Below are positions 24,727-34,329 of a stretch of DNA of 64,000 nt, piece after piece; within the stretch, counting starts at the first letter, position 1, and each line of letters opens with the position of its first letter. The position numbers and the translations under genes are program-made. A model generated the notes under the pieces. The model searched no databases. It was given only the letters and a program-made list of their open reading frames with translations, and was not told the origin of the DNA. The DNA is from Pontibacter roseus DSM 17521. Its GTDB lineage: Bacteria > Bacteroidota > Bacteroidia > Cytophagales > Hymenobacteraceae. The stretch is from assembly GCF_000373265.1 (NCBI RefSeq), contig NZ_KB890768.1:174206-238205 (forward strand), given 5' to 3'.

Positions 24727-27678
24727 ATGTTGAAGAGTTTTAGCTTAGGGTTACTTATACTTATCTTTCTCGGAATGGGGCCTCTGATGTCTTTGACGCC
24801 GTCAGAGAACATTGTGGTAACTTCTAAAGAGCAAAGTTGGGTAGACAGTGTCTTCAACTCCCTCACTCCTGACCAACGCCTGGGCCAGCTGTTCATGGTG
24901 GCTGCCTATTCCAACAAAAACGAAAAACATTTTCAGCAGATAGACACCCTGGTGGGCCGATACGGTGTGGGTGGCATCATGTTCATGCAAGGCGGGCCAG
25001 TACGCCAGGCCAGGCTGACCAACCGTTTCCAGTCCCAGGCCAAGGTGCCGATGCTGATTGCGCTGGACGCTGAGTGGGGCCTGAACATGCGCCTGGACAG
25101 CAGCATGCACTTCGCCAAGCAAATGACGCTCGGCGCGCTCACCGACGATAAGTACGTATACCTGATGGGCCGTGAGATAGCCCTGAAGATGAAGCGCCTG
25201 GGTGTGCACGTCAGCTTCTCCCCGGTGCTGGACGTGAACGTGAACCCGGATAACCCCGTTATTGGAAATCGCTCCTTTGGCGAGACCAAGGAAGAAGTCG
25301 CCCGCCGCGGGGTGGCCTACATCAAAGGCCTGCAGGACCATGGCGTAATCGCGGTGGCCAAACACTTCCCCGGCCATGGCGACACCGACACTGATTCCCA
25401 CCTGGCCCTCCCGGTCATCAACCACGACATGAAGCGCCTCACAGAGGTGGAGCTATACCCATTCTACAAGTCGTTTGAGGCGGGCGTGATGGGCGTGATG
25501 GTCGCGCACCTGCACATGCCCAAGATTGACTCTACCCGCAACCAGGCCGCCACGCTGTCCAAACCGCTGGTGACCGGCCTTCTGAAGGAGAAGATGAAAT
25601 ACAAGGGCCTTGTGTTCACCGATGCCCTCAACATGAAGGGTGTGAGCAGCTACTACAAGCCAGGTGAAGTGGATTTGAAGGCCCTGCTGGCTGGCAACGA
25701 CGTGCTCCTGTTCCCGGAGGATGTGCCAACCGCGGTCCGCAAAATCAAGGAAGCGATAGCCGCCAAGCAAATCAAGACCGACGAGATTGACCTGCGCGTG
25801 CGCAAGATTCTGCATGCCAAATACTGGGCCGGCCTGAACAACTACAAGCCGGTGGTGCTCACCAACCTGCAGGAAGAAGTGGACCGTCCGCTGAGCAACC
25901 TAGTGCAGGAGCAGCTGTATGAGCATGCCGTAACGGTAGCGCGCAACAAGGGCAACCTGATTCCTTTCCGCAACCTCGATACCCTCAGCATCGCCTCGGT
26001 GGCCATCGGCGCCGGACCCAACAACGTTTTCCAGCAGACGCTCGGCAATTATGCCCCTGTCTCCAAATTTAATATCAAAGACCGTTTCGCCCCGGATACC
26101 GCTTTCACCAGGCTATTTACCAAGCTGCAGGACCATGACGTGGTGGTGGTGAGCATCCATGGCATGAACAATACCCCGTTCCGGGACTTCGGCATTGGTG
26201 TGGGCACCCGCGCCTTCATACAGTTCCTGCAGGAGCGCACCGATAAGAAAGTAATTGTGGCTGTGATGGGCAACGCCTATAGCCTGAAGTTCTTTGACAA
26301 GAGCAGCTGGCTGGTAGCCGGCTACGAAGACAACGAGGTGGCGCAGTCGCTGGTGCCGCAGGTGCTCTTTGGTGCCCGTTCTGCCAAAGGCAAGCTGCCC
26401 GTGACGGTGTCTGCCGCGCTCAAGGCCGGAACCGGTGTGACGACCCCTACCCTGAGCCGCCTGAGATATGGCACACCTGAGAGCGTAGGTATGGACTCCA
26501 AGACACTGGCCCAGATTGACAACATCGCCAGAGAGGCCATTGCCTATGCCGCTACGCCAGGTGCGCAGGTGATGGTGGTCAAGAACGGTACCGTTATCTA
26601 CAACAAGGCCTACGGACACTACACCTACGACAAGGCCAAGCCTGTCACCAACAACACGGTATACGACATCGCATCCATCACCAAAGTGGCGGCCACGCTG
26701 CAGGCCGTGATGTTCCTGAAAGACCAGGGCAAGATAAACCTGGATGAGAAAGTGGCGACCTACCTCCCAGAGTTGAAAGGCACCAACAAAGCCAATCTGG
26801 TGATTCGGGATGTGCTGACACACCAATCAGGCTTACGGGCAGGTATACCGCACTGGCAGAAAACGTTGGACAAGCTGCAGTTGAACCAGACTTTCTACGC
26901 CAGTGCCCAGAATGACGTGTTCCCCAATGAAGTGGTGCCGGGCATCTACTCCATCAAATCCATGGAGGACTCGCTGTGGGCCTGGACGGTGCGCTCGCCG
27001 CTGCTGACCCGTTCCAAAGGCGCCAAGACCTATGAGTACCAGTACAGCGATTTGGGTTTCTACATACTCAAGCGCATGTCAGAGAAGCTGCTCAACCAGC
27101 CGCTGAACGAGTTCATGGACCAGAACTTCTACGGACCGCTTGGCCTGAGCACCATGACGTATAACCCCCTGCTCAAGCATCCGCGGGAAGTCATCGCTCC
27201 GACTGAAGACGACAACTACTTCCGCAAAAACCTAATCTGGGGAACCGTACACGACCAGGGCGCGGCCATGATGGGCGGCGTAGGCGGACATGCCGGCCTG
27301 TTCTCCAACGCCAACGACTTGGCCATCCTGATGCAGATGAACCTGCAGAACGGCAACTACGGCGGCCACAAGTACTTTAACAACAACGTGGTGGTGGAGT
27401 TCTCCAAGAAGCAGTTCAGCAACAGCCGCCGTGGCCTGGGCTGGGATAAGCCAGACCTGGAAGGAAACGGCCCGACCTCTAACATGGCCTCCGCCTCTAC
27501 CTTCGGCCACACCGGCTTTACCGGCACCGGCGCCTGGGTTGACCCCGAAAACAAACTGATTTACATCTTCCTGTCCAACAGGGTATACCCGGATGCCGGA
27601 AACTCCAAACTGGTGAAGTACAACATCCGCACCCGTATTCACGATGTCATCTACAAATCAATCGTACCGAAAACTTAA
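24727..27678 (+). CDS. Glycoside hydrolase family 3 / beta-lactamase-like serine hydrolase fusion
   Basis: This exported protein of 983 residues (signal peptide of about 22) joins two enzymes. Residues 40-375 are a GH3 beta-N-acetylhexosaminidase domain with the NagZ motif AKHFPGHGDTDTDSHLALP near residue 211. A GH3 C-terminal domain follows (about 390-575). Residues 600-975 are a class C beta-lactamase/transpeptidase-like domain with SxxK as SITK (Ser near 651), a YSDLGFY tyrosine motif and the third element HTGFTG near 927. Fusions of this type in Bacteroidetes are thought to act in peptidoglycan turnover. A terminator follows directly. Confidence 0.92.
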   Translation: MLKSFSLGLLILIFLGMGPLMSLTPSENIVVTSKEQSWVDSVFNSLTPDQRLGQLFMVAAYSNKNEKHFQQIDTLVGRYGVGGIMFMQGGPVRQARLTNRFQSQAKVPMLIALDAEWGLNMRLDSSMHFAKQMTLGALTDDKYVYLMGREIALKMKRLGVHVSFSPVLDVNVNPDNPVIGNRSFGETKEEVARRGVAYIKGLQDHGVIAVAKHFPGHGDTDTDSHLALPVINHDMKRLTEVELYPFYKSFEAGVMGVMVAHLHMPKIDSTRNQAATLSKPLVTGLLKEKMKYKGLVFTDALNMKGVSSYYKPGEVDLKALLAGNDVLLFPEDVPTAVRKIKEAIAAKQIKTDEIDLRVRKILHAKYWAGLNNYKPVVLTNLQEEVDRPLSNLVQEQLYEHAVTVARNKGNLIPFRNLDTLSIASVAIGAGPNNVFQQTLGNYAPVSKFNIKDRFAPDTAFTRLFTKLQDHDVVVVSIHGMNNTPFRDFGIGVGTRAFIQFLQERTDKKVIVAVMGNAYSLKFFDKSSWLVAGYEDNEVAQSLVPQVLFGARSAKGKLPVTVSAALKAGTGVTTPTLSRLRYGTPESVGMDSKTLAQIDNIAREAIAYAATPGAQVMVVKNGTVIYNKAYGHYTYDKAKPVTNNTVYDIASITKVAATLQAVMFLKDQGKINLDEKVATYLPELKGTNKANLVIRDVLTHQSGLRAGIPHWQKTLDKLQLNQTFYASAQNDVFPNEVVPGIYSIKSMEDSLWAWTVRSPLLTRSKGAKTYEYQYSDLGFYILKRMSEKLLNQPLNEFMDQNFYGPLGLSTMTYNPLLKHPREVIAPTEDDNYFRKNLIWGTVHDQGAAMMGGVGGHAGLFSNANDLAILMQMNLQNGNYGGHKYFNNNVVVEFSKKQFSNSRRGLGWDKPDLEGNGPTSNMASASTFGHTGFTGTGAWVDPENKLIYIFLSNRVYPDAGNSKLVKYNIRTRIHDVIYKSIVPKT

Positions 27679-27695
27679 ACCTTAACGGATAGTTT

Positions 27696-27729
27696 AACAA
27701 GTGCAGCTCCGCGTAGGGCTGCACTTGTT
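27696..27729 (+). terminator. Terminator between the GH3 fusion gene and bshA
   Basis: AACAAGTGCAGC pairs with GCTGCACTTGTT (12 bp) across a 10-base loop. The frame of bshA is open across it, so the hairpin argues that bshA starts downstream, at 27749. Confidence 0.8.
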
Positions 27730-27748
27730 GTTTCCACAGCATAAAACC

Positions 27749-28897
27749 ATGAAAATCGGAATAGTTTGTTACCCAACCTTCGGGGGAAGCGGCGTGGTAG
27801 CCACAGAACTAGGTAAAGAGCTGGCGCTCAAGGGCCACCAGGTGCACTTCATCACCTACAGCCAACCCGCCCGGCTCGACTTCTTCAACGAGAATCTCTT
27901 TTACCACGAGGTATACATACCCTCCTATCCGCTCTTCCAGTACCCGCCTTACGAGCTGGCACTGGCAAGTAAGATGGTAGACATCGCTCGGTTTGAGAAG
28001 CTGGACGTGCTGCACGTGCATTATGCCATTCCGCATGCCTCGGCTGCCTACATGGCCAAGCAGATTCTGCGCACCAAGGGCATCTACATACCTGTCATTA
28101 CAACCCTGCACGGCACCGACATCACATTGGTTGGAAAAGACGCCTCGTTTGAGCCGGTCGTGACGTTCAGCATCAACCAATCGGATGGTGTGACGGCGGT
28201 CTCGGAGAGCCTTCGCACCGAAACCTACGAATTCTTCCAGATTGAGAAACAGATTGAGGTCATCCCCAACTTCATCAACCTGGAGAAGTTCAAGCGACAG
28301 AAGAAAGACCACTTTCGGATGGCCATCAGCCCCAACAACGAAAAGCTGCTGGTGCATACTTCCAACTTCCGGGGAGTCAAACGTGTGGAAGACGTTATCC
28401 AGATATTTGCCAGAGTGCGTGAGCACATGCCTTCCAAACTGCTGCTGGTAGGCGACGGCCCAGACCGCCCCAAAATGGAGAAGGTATGCCGCGACCTCGG
28501 GATTTATAACGACGTGCGGTTTTTAGGCAAACTGGAGGCTGTGGAGGAAGTACTTTCGGTTGCCGACCTGTTCCTGATGCCATCCGAGAAAGAAAGCTTT
28601 GGATTGGCTGCGCTTGAAGCCATGGCCTGCGAGGTGCCCGTCATCTCTACCAACGCGGGCGGTATACCTGAGCTCAACTTACATGGCGTCACGGGCTTTG
28701 TGAGCGAAGTGGGCGATGTGGAGGACATGGTGCGCAACGCCCTGCACGTGCTCGACGATGCCAACCTGCCTACCTTCAAAGCCAATGCGCTGGCCCGCGC
28801 CCACGACTTTGATATCGAGAAGATTGTGCCGCTGTACGAGCAGTTTTACCAACGCACCATTGACGCGCAGCTGGCCGAGACAGGAAACCCGCTCTAG
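27749..28897 (+). CDS. bshA: N-acetyl-alpha-D-glucosaminyl L-malate synthase (bacillithiol synthesis)
   Basis: BshA is a GT4 glycosyltransferase that joins UDP-GlcNAc to malate in the first step of bacillithiol synthesis. From [20 protein letters not shown] the 382-residue protein shows the BshA signatures [39 protein letters not shown] and the C-terminal [17 protein letters not shown] with EX7E retained. The frame is open 16 codons earlier, but that stretch holds a terminator. This locus carries only BshA; BshB and BshC are not visible nearby. Confidence 0.95.
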   Translation: MKIGIVCYPTFGGSGVVATELGKELALKGHQVHFITYSQPARLDFFNENLFYHEVYIPSYPLFQYPPYELALASKMVDIARFEKLDVLHVHYAIPHASAAYMAKQILRTKGIYIPVITTLHGTDITLVGKDASFEPVVTFSINQSDGVTAVSESLRTETYEFFQIEKQIEVIPNFINLEKFKRQKKDHFRMAISPNNEKLLVHTSNFRGVKRVEDVIQIFARVREHMPSKLLLVGDGPDRPKMEKVCRDLGIYNDVRFLGKLEAVEEVLSVADLFLMPSEKESFGLAALEAMACEVPVISTNAGGIPELNLHGVTGFVSEVGDVEDMVRNALHVLDDANLPTFKANALARAHDFDIEKIVPLYEQFYQRTIDAQLAETGNPL

Positions 28898-28916
28898 CTC
28901 AGATGATTCGATACTG

Positions 28917-28949
28917 AAAATCCGGCTGCTATACCTGCGGCCGGATTTT
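28917..28949 (+). terminator. Terminator after bshA with the CTATACCT word in its loop
   Basis: AAAATCCGGC pairs with GCCGGATTTT and is followed by T residues. The loop contains CTATACCT, as if the word had been placed inside an existing terminator or the terminator had grown around it. Confidence 0.8.
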
Positions 28950-29088
28950 TTTATGCCCTATATTTCGCGTATGTTTAAACTTCAACCAGGGTAGGCCAGC
29001 TGTGCAGGGTTAGTCGCTTTGCAGCGCGCTGCCTGCACCCCATGGACTATACCTATCCCGCACAGAAGAAACCCGAGAACCCACTGCC

Positions 29089-30981
29089 ATGGCAAAAGAC
29101 AGATACTACATCATCGATTTCGACAGCACCTTCACGCAGGTGGAGGCGCTGGACGAACTGGGGGAGATATCCCTGGAAGGCGACGAGAACCAGGAACAGA
29201 TTCTGCAGCAAATCAGAGACCTGACCAATGGGGCCATGAACGGAAACAGCTCCTTTACCGAGGGCCTTACCAAACGCCTGGCCTTGCTGCGGGCCAACCG
29301 CCGGCACCTCAAGCCGCTCATCCAGCGCCTCCAGCACAAGGTGTCGGAATCCATCCGGCGCAACAAGGACTTCTTTCAGCAGTACGCCGACCACATCCTC
29401 ATCGTGTCGAGCGGGTTCAAGGAATTCATCACACCCATTGTGACGGAGTACGGCATCAAAGAGGAGAACATCTACGCCAACACCTTTCGGTTCGATGAAC
29501 AGGGCAACATCATTGGTTTTGATGAGGAGAACCTCCTGTGCCTGGACAAGGGAAAAATCAAGCTGTTAGAAGAGCTCGCGCTGGAAGGAGATGTGTACGT
29601 ACTCGGTGACGGCTACACTGACTATGAGATAAAGGAAGCCGGGCTAGCCAACAAGTTCTATGCTTTCACCGAGAACGTGGTGCGCGACACCGTAGTGGCC
29701 AAGGCCGACAATGTGGCACCGAGCCTGGACGAGTTCCTGTACCAGAACAACCTGCCCATGGCCATCTCCTATCCCAAAAACCGCATCCGGGTGCTGCTGC
29801 TCGAGAATGTTCACCCCAGAGCCGTAGAGTTATTCAAGCGCGAGGGCTACCAGGTCGAGACCGTATCAGGGGCACTGAGCGAGGACGAACTGTGCGAGCG
29901 CATCAAAAATGTGTCGGTGCTGGGTATACGCTCCAAAACGCAAGTGACCAAGCGGGTGTTGGAGCATGCCAACCGACTCATGTGCATCGGCGCCTTCTGC
30001 ATCGGCACCAATCAGATTGACCTCAACAGCTGCCTCGATGCCGGTGTGGCCGTGTTCAATGCTCCTTATAGCAACACCCGCAGCGTGGTGGAACTGGCCA
30101 TAGGCGAAATCATCATGCTGTGCCGCAACGTGGTGGATAAAAGCAACAAGATGCACCAGGGTATCTGGGACAAATCGGCACAGGGCAGTGTGGAGGTGCG
30201 CGACAAAAAACTAGGTATCGTGGGCTACGGCAGCATTGGGGCACAGCTCTCCGTTCTGGCAGAGGCCTTGGGTATGGAGGTATACTACTACGATGTGATT
30301 GAACGCCTGCAGTTGGGCAATGTCCGCAAGTGCGCCACCCTAAAAGAGCTGCTCGAAAAATCCGACATCGTGACGCTCCATGTGGATGGCCGCGATAGCA
30401 ACAAAGCCATGTTCGGTGAAACGGAGTTTGCCGCCATGAAAGACGGTGCCATTTTCCTGAACCTGAGCCGCGGCCACATCGTGGAGCTGCCAGCACTGGT
30501 AGCCGCCATCAAATCAGGTAAAATCAGAGGTGCCGCCGTGGACGTGTTCCCTTACGAGCCAGCGTCCAACGACGAGGAGTTTGTGAGTGAGCTGCGGGGC
30601 CTGCCCAACGTCATCCTGACGCCGCACATTGGCGGAAGCACCTCGGAGGCGCAGGAGAACATCGGCACCTACGTCCCCAGCCGCATCATGGAGTATATCA
30701 ACACAGGCAACAGCTACCAGAGCGTCAACTTCCCGAACATCCAGTTGCCGGAGCTCAAGAACGCACACCGCCTCATCCACATCCACCAGAACGTGCCGGG
30801 CGTGCTGGCCAACATCAACAGCGTGCTGGCAGGCAACCAAGTCAACATCCTGGGCCAGTACCTCAAGACCAACGAGCAGATTGGCTACGTGATTACCGAC
30901 ATCGACAAGCTCTATGACAAGAAGGTGATTGAGGAGATGCGGACCGTGCCGGCCACGATTAAGTTCAGGGTGCTGTATTAA
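29089..30981 (+). CDS. Phosphoserine phosphatase-phosphoglycerate dehydrogenase fusion
   Basis: This 630-residue protein joins steps 1 and 3 of serine biosynthesis. Residues 1-215 are a SerB-like HAD phosphatase: D10 and D12 in DFDSTF, motif II at SSG (107-109), Lys in CLDKGKIK (152-158) and GDGYTD (173-178). Residues 232-545 are D-3-phosphoglycerate dehydrogenase (SerA) with the nucleotide motif GIVGYGSIGAQ, catalytic Arg in NLSRGHIVE, Glu-bearing AAVDVFPYEP and His in TPHIGGSTSEA. Residues 555-630 resemble an ACT domain, likely to sense serine. The SerC-like aminotransferase lies 0.9 kb downstream. The fusion seems usual in this lineage. Confidence 0.92.
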   Translation: MAKDRYYIIDFDSTFTQVEALDELGEISLEGDENQEQILQQIRDLTNGAMNGNSSFTEGLTKRLALLRANRRHLKPLIQRLQHKVSESIRRNKDFFQQYADHILIVSSGFKEFITPIVTEYGIKEENIYANTFRFDEQGNIIGFDEENLLCLDKGKIKLLEELALEGDVYVLGDGYTDYEIKEAGLANKFYAFTENVVRDTVVAKADNVAPSLDEFLYQNNLPMAISYPKNRIRVLLLENVHPRAVELFKREGYQVETVSGALSEDELCERIKNVSVLGIRSKTQVTKRVLEHANRLMCIGAFCIGTNQIDLNSCLDAGVAVFNAPYSNTRSVVELAIGEIIMLCRNVVDKSNKMHQGIWDKSAQGSVEVRDKKLGIVGYGSIGAQLSVLAEALGMEVYYYDVIERLQLGNVRKCATLKELLEKSDIVTLHVDGRDSNKAMFGETEFAAMKDGAIFLNLSRGHIVELPALVAAIKSGKIRGAAVDVFPYEPASNDEEFVSELRGLPNVILTPHIGGSTSEAQENIGTYVPSRIMEYINTGNSYQSVNFPNIQLPELKNAHRLIHIHQNVPGVLANINSVLAGNQVNILGQYLKTNEQIGYVITDIDKLYDKKVIEEMRTVPATIKFRVLY

Positions 30982-31012
30982 TTAGTCGTTGAGGCTCAAA
31001 TTGCTTTACGCT

Positions 31013-31054
31013 ATGCTATACCTTGCACTTAGCAAACCGGATAAGGTATAGCAT
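31013..31054. repeat. Inverted pair of the CTATACCT word after the serB-serA fusion
   Basis: ATGCTATACCTT (31013-31024) and AAGGTATAGCAT (31043-31054) are perfect 12-bp inverted repeats with an 18-base loop. They lie 32 bases after the stop codon and may act as a terminator, although no T-run follows. Confidence 0.75.
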
Positions 31055-31128
31055 TATTCTTGCTAAAAGCCCATGCTTATTATGACTTCCGTTTGGCTAC
31101 AAATTGGCATTACTAAACATCACCAATA

Positions 31129-31716
31129 TTGAAAAAGCTTCTAATTGTGTTTCTCAGCTTTATAGGGAGCTTAGTGTCCTTCATCCTATTTGGTTTTATA
31201 GTTGGCTTCCCGACCTTTCAAGATGTTTTTGTTGAAGCAAAATCAAATAAATCAGAAATAACTTTCTTAGAGTCCCAAACATTGGATGGTAAAGTATCCT
31301 TGATTCCTGAAGTTCTCAACCGATTAATACTAGAAATAGAATTCAAACAAAGCAATAGTAGTGAGAACTACATTATACAACATTTGGATGTTGAATGTGA
31401 CTGCACTTCAAACATAAGCAGCATTGACAGAATCTTCTATATTAGAGTGTTTAAGTATGACCCTGAAGTAGATGAATTCTTTTTTGATGAAACAAGAATA
31501 GAAGAAAGCTACTCTGAGCTCCCATTAAACTCAAAATATAGGGATTTAAGCTATACCATTTCACCTCAGTACGCACTGAACGGCTGTGATGAATTTGACT
31601 TAACCATCAAAGCATCATTAATAGATACTCTGAACAATGAAACTCTTCAAATTCATAAAACATCTTTAGTTAAGAAAAATAGCAACTTTAAATGGGAGTG
31701 CTTTAGAGCCCATTAA
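31129..31716 (+). CDS. Uncharacterised AT-rich gene with N-terminal membrane segment
   Basis: This 195-residue protein begins at a TTG (TTG-AAA-AAG-CTT). The first 28 residues (KKLLIVFLSFIGSLVSFILFG) are a hydrophobic signal anchor, so the rest is probably periplasmic. No family is recognised. The body is acidic with seven or so scattered Cys and strand-like patterns (LNRLILEIEFKQ, DRIFYIRVFKYD). Its codon use and base composition are clearly more AT-rich than the genes on either side, which suggests transfer. It sits between the serB-serA fusion and the SerC-like gene. Confidence 0.65.
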   Translation: MKKLLIVFLSFIGSLVSFILFGFIVGFPTFQDVFVEAKSNKSEITFLESQTLDGKVSLIPEVLNRLILEIEFKQSNSSENYIIQHLDVECDCTSNISSIDRIFYIRVFKYDPEVDEFFFDETRIEESYSELPLNSKYRDLSYTISPQYALNGCDEFDLTIKASLIDTLNNETLQIHKTSLVKKNSNFKWECFRAH

Positions 31717-31841
31717 TTAAAAGTGAGAAAATCACAACTGTCAACAAAACCTATATGGTAGCTACGTCATCTTCATCTTATAGCTAATCTGTCAAACTTA
31801 TCTCATTAGCCTAGAGCAGTATCCTCATACCACCCAAAACC

Positions 31842-32924
31842 ATGACCAACAAAATATTCTTCACGCCTGGCCCATCAGAGCTATACCCTACCGTTGCGGC
31901 GCACATGCAATCTGCGATGGAAAACAAGATTGGCAGCATCTCGCACCGCAGCCAGCAGTTCAAGGAGATTTATGCGCATGCCGTGGCGGGTCTGCGCCAG
32001 CTGCTGCAACTGCCTGATAACTACGAGGTGCTGTTCCTCTCTTCGGCCAACGAGGTATGGGAACGCGCTATTCAGAACCTTGTCAAGGAGGAGAGCTTCC
32101 ATTTGGTGAACGGGGCCTTCTCGAAGCGTTTCTATGAGGTGGCGGGCGAACTGGGCAGAAAAGCCAGTAAGCATGAGGTGCCATTTGGGGAGGGTTATAC
32201 CCCAGAGCAAGTGGCTATACCTGACGCGGCGGAACTAGTGGCGCTCATCCACAACGAGACAAGCTCGGGCGTCGCTATACCTGCCGATGCCATTAGCCGC
32301 TTCCGCCAGGTGGCACCTCCCAATGCTTTGCTGTTCGTAGATGCCGTGTCGTCGCTCCCACATCCGGCTTTTGATTACAGCCAAATTGACTCAATATATT
32401 TCTCGGTTCAGAAGTGCTTTGGTTTGCCTGCGGGTTTGGGCGTGTGGCTGCTGAATGAGCGCTGTATAGAGAAGGCGCATGCACTGCAACGACAAGGTAT
32501 GAGCCTCGGCTCCTACCATTCCATACCTGCGCTACTCGAAAAAGCCAAAGCCAATCAGACGCCCGAAACACCCAACGTGCTCAACCTATACCTGTTGGGC
32601 CAAGTAGTGGCCGATATGAACAGTAAAGGTATAGCCACCATCCGGCAGGAAACCGAAACAAAGGCCAGACTCATTTACGACTTCCTGGAGAGCAGCGAGA
32701 ACTTTACCCCAGCCGTGCAGGATGCTACTTTCCGCTCCCCCACCACCATTGTGGCCAACACCGAAATCCCGTCTTCAGAAATCAACAAGCGGTTGGCCCC
32801 CTTTGACATGGCAATTGGCAGCGGCTACGGCAGCCACAAAGAAGCGCAGGTGCGCATCGCCAACTTCCCGGCACACTCCATCAGCCAAGTAGAAGCGCTA
32901 GTGAATAGACTGGAAGAGTTATAA
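31842..32924 (+). CDS. Aminotransferase class V, probable phosphoserine aminotransferase
   Basis: This 360-residue PLP enzyme of fold type I has the Schiff-base lysine K191 in YFSVQKCFGLPAGLG, the cofactor-binding D167 and S170 in FVDAVSS, and TPGPSELYP at the N-terminus, as in SerC and alanine-glyoxylate aminotransferases. GSISHRSQQF is the conserved active-site loop. Because steps 1 and 3 of serine synthesis are encoded just upstream, I infer it does step 2, converting 3-phosphohydroxypyruvate to phosphoserine. It carries five TATACCT-type words, three of them in Ile-Pro or Gly-Ile contexts. Confidence 0.85.
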   Translation: MTNKIFFTPGPSELYPTVAAHMQSAMENKIGSISHRSQQFKEIYAHAVAGLRQLLQLPDNYEVLFLSSANEVWERAIQNLVKEESFHLVNGAFSKRFYEVAGELGRKASKHEVPFGEGYTPEQVAIPDAAELVALIHNETSSGVAIPADAISRFRQVAPPNALLFVDAVSSLPHPAFDYSQIDSIYFSVQKCFGLPAGLGVWLLNERCIEKAHALQRQGMSLGSYHSIPALLEKAKANQTPETPNVLNLYLLGQVVADMNSKGIATIRQETETKARLIYDFLESSENFTPAVQDATFRSPTTIVANTEIPSSEINKRLAPFDMAIGSGYGSHKEAQVRIANFPAHSISQVEALVNRLEEL

Positions 32925-33009
32925 AGTTGAGAAATTAATAAGTTTGAAAGTTGGAGAGTTAGTTGGCCAAGACGAGAGAGCGACTGCCTTTTGAACCCAC
33001 AAGAGCAAA

Positions 33010-33052
33010 AACGCCCCTCTTCGCTAAAATTGGTTTAGCAAAGAGGGGCGTT
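33010..33052. terminator. Terminator between the SerC-like gene and the 33096-33629 gene
   Basis: AACGCCCCTCTTCGCTAAA and TTTAGCAAAGAGGGGCGTT pair with one mismatch across a short loop. The genes on both sides converge here. Confidence 0.8.
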
Positions 33053-33095
33053 GAAATTCATAAGTCTTACTCTTCAGACTTTTTAACTCCTACAT

Positions 33096-33629
33096 TTAAA
33101 AGACTTGGCTTATCTCCTGCTTCAAAAAGCTGAGGGCGCGGGCGGTGGGGTCCACCTCTTCTGTGAGCACGTTCTCCAGGATGCGCTTAGCCAGGTCGGT
33201 GCCTTTCGATTTATCGGGCATCGTCTGGTAAGATTTGTTGATGAGGTTGACCACCTCTTCCCGCGCGCGCTTCACCTGCTGCCAGGCCTGGTCGGTCATG
33301 TATACCTGCTGCGACATGTTGTGATTGAACTCGTTGCGGATTTCGGTGAGGAGCAGACGGTGATAGTCGGTGGCGTTGTGGCCCGAGCCGCTCACGCGCA
33401 ACAGCAGGTTGCTGGGCGTGATGCGCTCCAGCAGCAGCGTGATACGCTCGTAGGCCTGCAGCCGGATAGGCGTCACGACCTCGGCATTTTTCTGGCGCAG
33501 TTCCAGCAGGCGCAGTTTGTAGTCGCGCTCCAGGTGGTTCTTCACCAGGGAGTAGGCCACGGCAGCCACCAGTATGGCTGGTATGCTAATTTTAAGTATG
33601 TCCAGTATAATTTGGCCGGTATCTTCCAT
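33096..33629 (-). CDS. Uncharacterised membrane-anchored coiled-coil protein
   Basis: This 177-residue protein has one N-terminal membrane helix (LKISIPAILVAAVAYSLV, residues 12-29) followed by a charged helix (KNHLERDYKLRLLELRQKNA). A helical domain with YERITLLLERI and EIRNEFNHNMSQQVYM comes next. I recall similar proteins in Bacteroidetes as an uncharacterised family, but no function is assigned. It converges with the SerC-like gene and is divergent from the iscA-type gene, so it is monocistronic. Confidence 0.7.
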   Translation of the reverse strand: MEDTGQIILDILKISIPAILVAAVAYSLVKNHLERDYKLRLLELRQKNAEVVTPIRLQAYERITLLLERITPSNLLLRVSGSGHNATDYHRLLLTEIRNEFNHNMSQQVYMTDQAWQQVKRAREEVVNLINKSYQTMPDKSKGTDLAKRILENVLTEEVDPTARALSFLKQEISQVF

Positions 33630-33787
33630 GTTTGCGTGTAATTGAGCCTTAAATATCGTAAAAAATTAATTCAGGTCAGCATGAATCATTTGGAGCACAG
33701 ACCTGTTTATGTAGTACAAGAATGCAGCCGCAGCTTTTTAACAAGTAATTCCGTAACTTGCGGCTCCATTTCAAATTGACTTAGACT

Positions 33788-34135
33788 ATGGCAACTGAAA
33801 CAAAAACTGCACCGATAGCACTTACTGAAAGAGCGCTGGCTGAAGTTAGAAATATAATGCAAGAGAAAAGCGTACCTGCCGAATACGGACTCCGTGTTGG
33901 CGTGCAGGGCGGCGGCTGTTCCGGCATGTCCTACCTGTTGGGCTTCGACAAAGTGAAGGACTCTGACGAGGTATACAACTTGGACGGCCTGAACCTGATT
34001 ATGGACAAGAAGCACGCGATGTATGTGCTGGGTATGGAAGTTGACTTCCAGGACGGCCTGAACGCGCGCGGTTTCGTCTTCAACAACCCACAGGCCAAGA
34101 GCACCTGCGGTTGCGGAAGCTCCTTCTCTGCATAA
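33788..34135 (+). CDS. Iron-sulfur cluster assembly protein, IscA/ErpA type
   Basis: This 115-residue A-type carrier holds or delivers Fe-S clusters. Its three conserved cysteines are all present: C44 in GGGCSGMSY and C107 and C109 in STCGCGSS. The central DFQDGLNARGFVFNNPQA is the family signature. Other isc or suf genes are not close by, so it is a stand-alone carrier like ErpA. An intrinsic terminator follows 27 bases after the stop codon. Confidence 0.94.
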   Translation: MATETKTAPIALTERALAEVRNIMQEKSVPAEYGLRVGVQGGGCSGMSYLLGFDKVKDSDEVYNLDGLNLIMDKKHAMYVLGMEVDFQDGLNARGFVFNNPQAKSTCGCGSSFSA

Positions 34136-34161
34136 GCATACCTTCTTTCTCTTTAGAAAGG

Positions 34162-34190
34162 CAAAGCCCGGCTGTTATGGCCGGGCTTTG
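34162..34190 (+). terminator. Terminator after the iscA-type gene
   Basis: CAAAGCCCGGC pairs with GCCGGGCTTTG across a 7-base loop and is followed by TTTGTTTTTG. Confidence 0.88.
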
Positions 34191-34329
34191 TTTGTTTTTG
34201 GCTTGAGCATTCTGCTTGAGAAACAGCTCACATATAAGCTATGTTATATAAATTATAAACTTTCAAATTTATATTACTTAATATAAAAATTCAGTTTCTG
34301 CCTATACAACATATGCCTATCTTTATATA

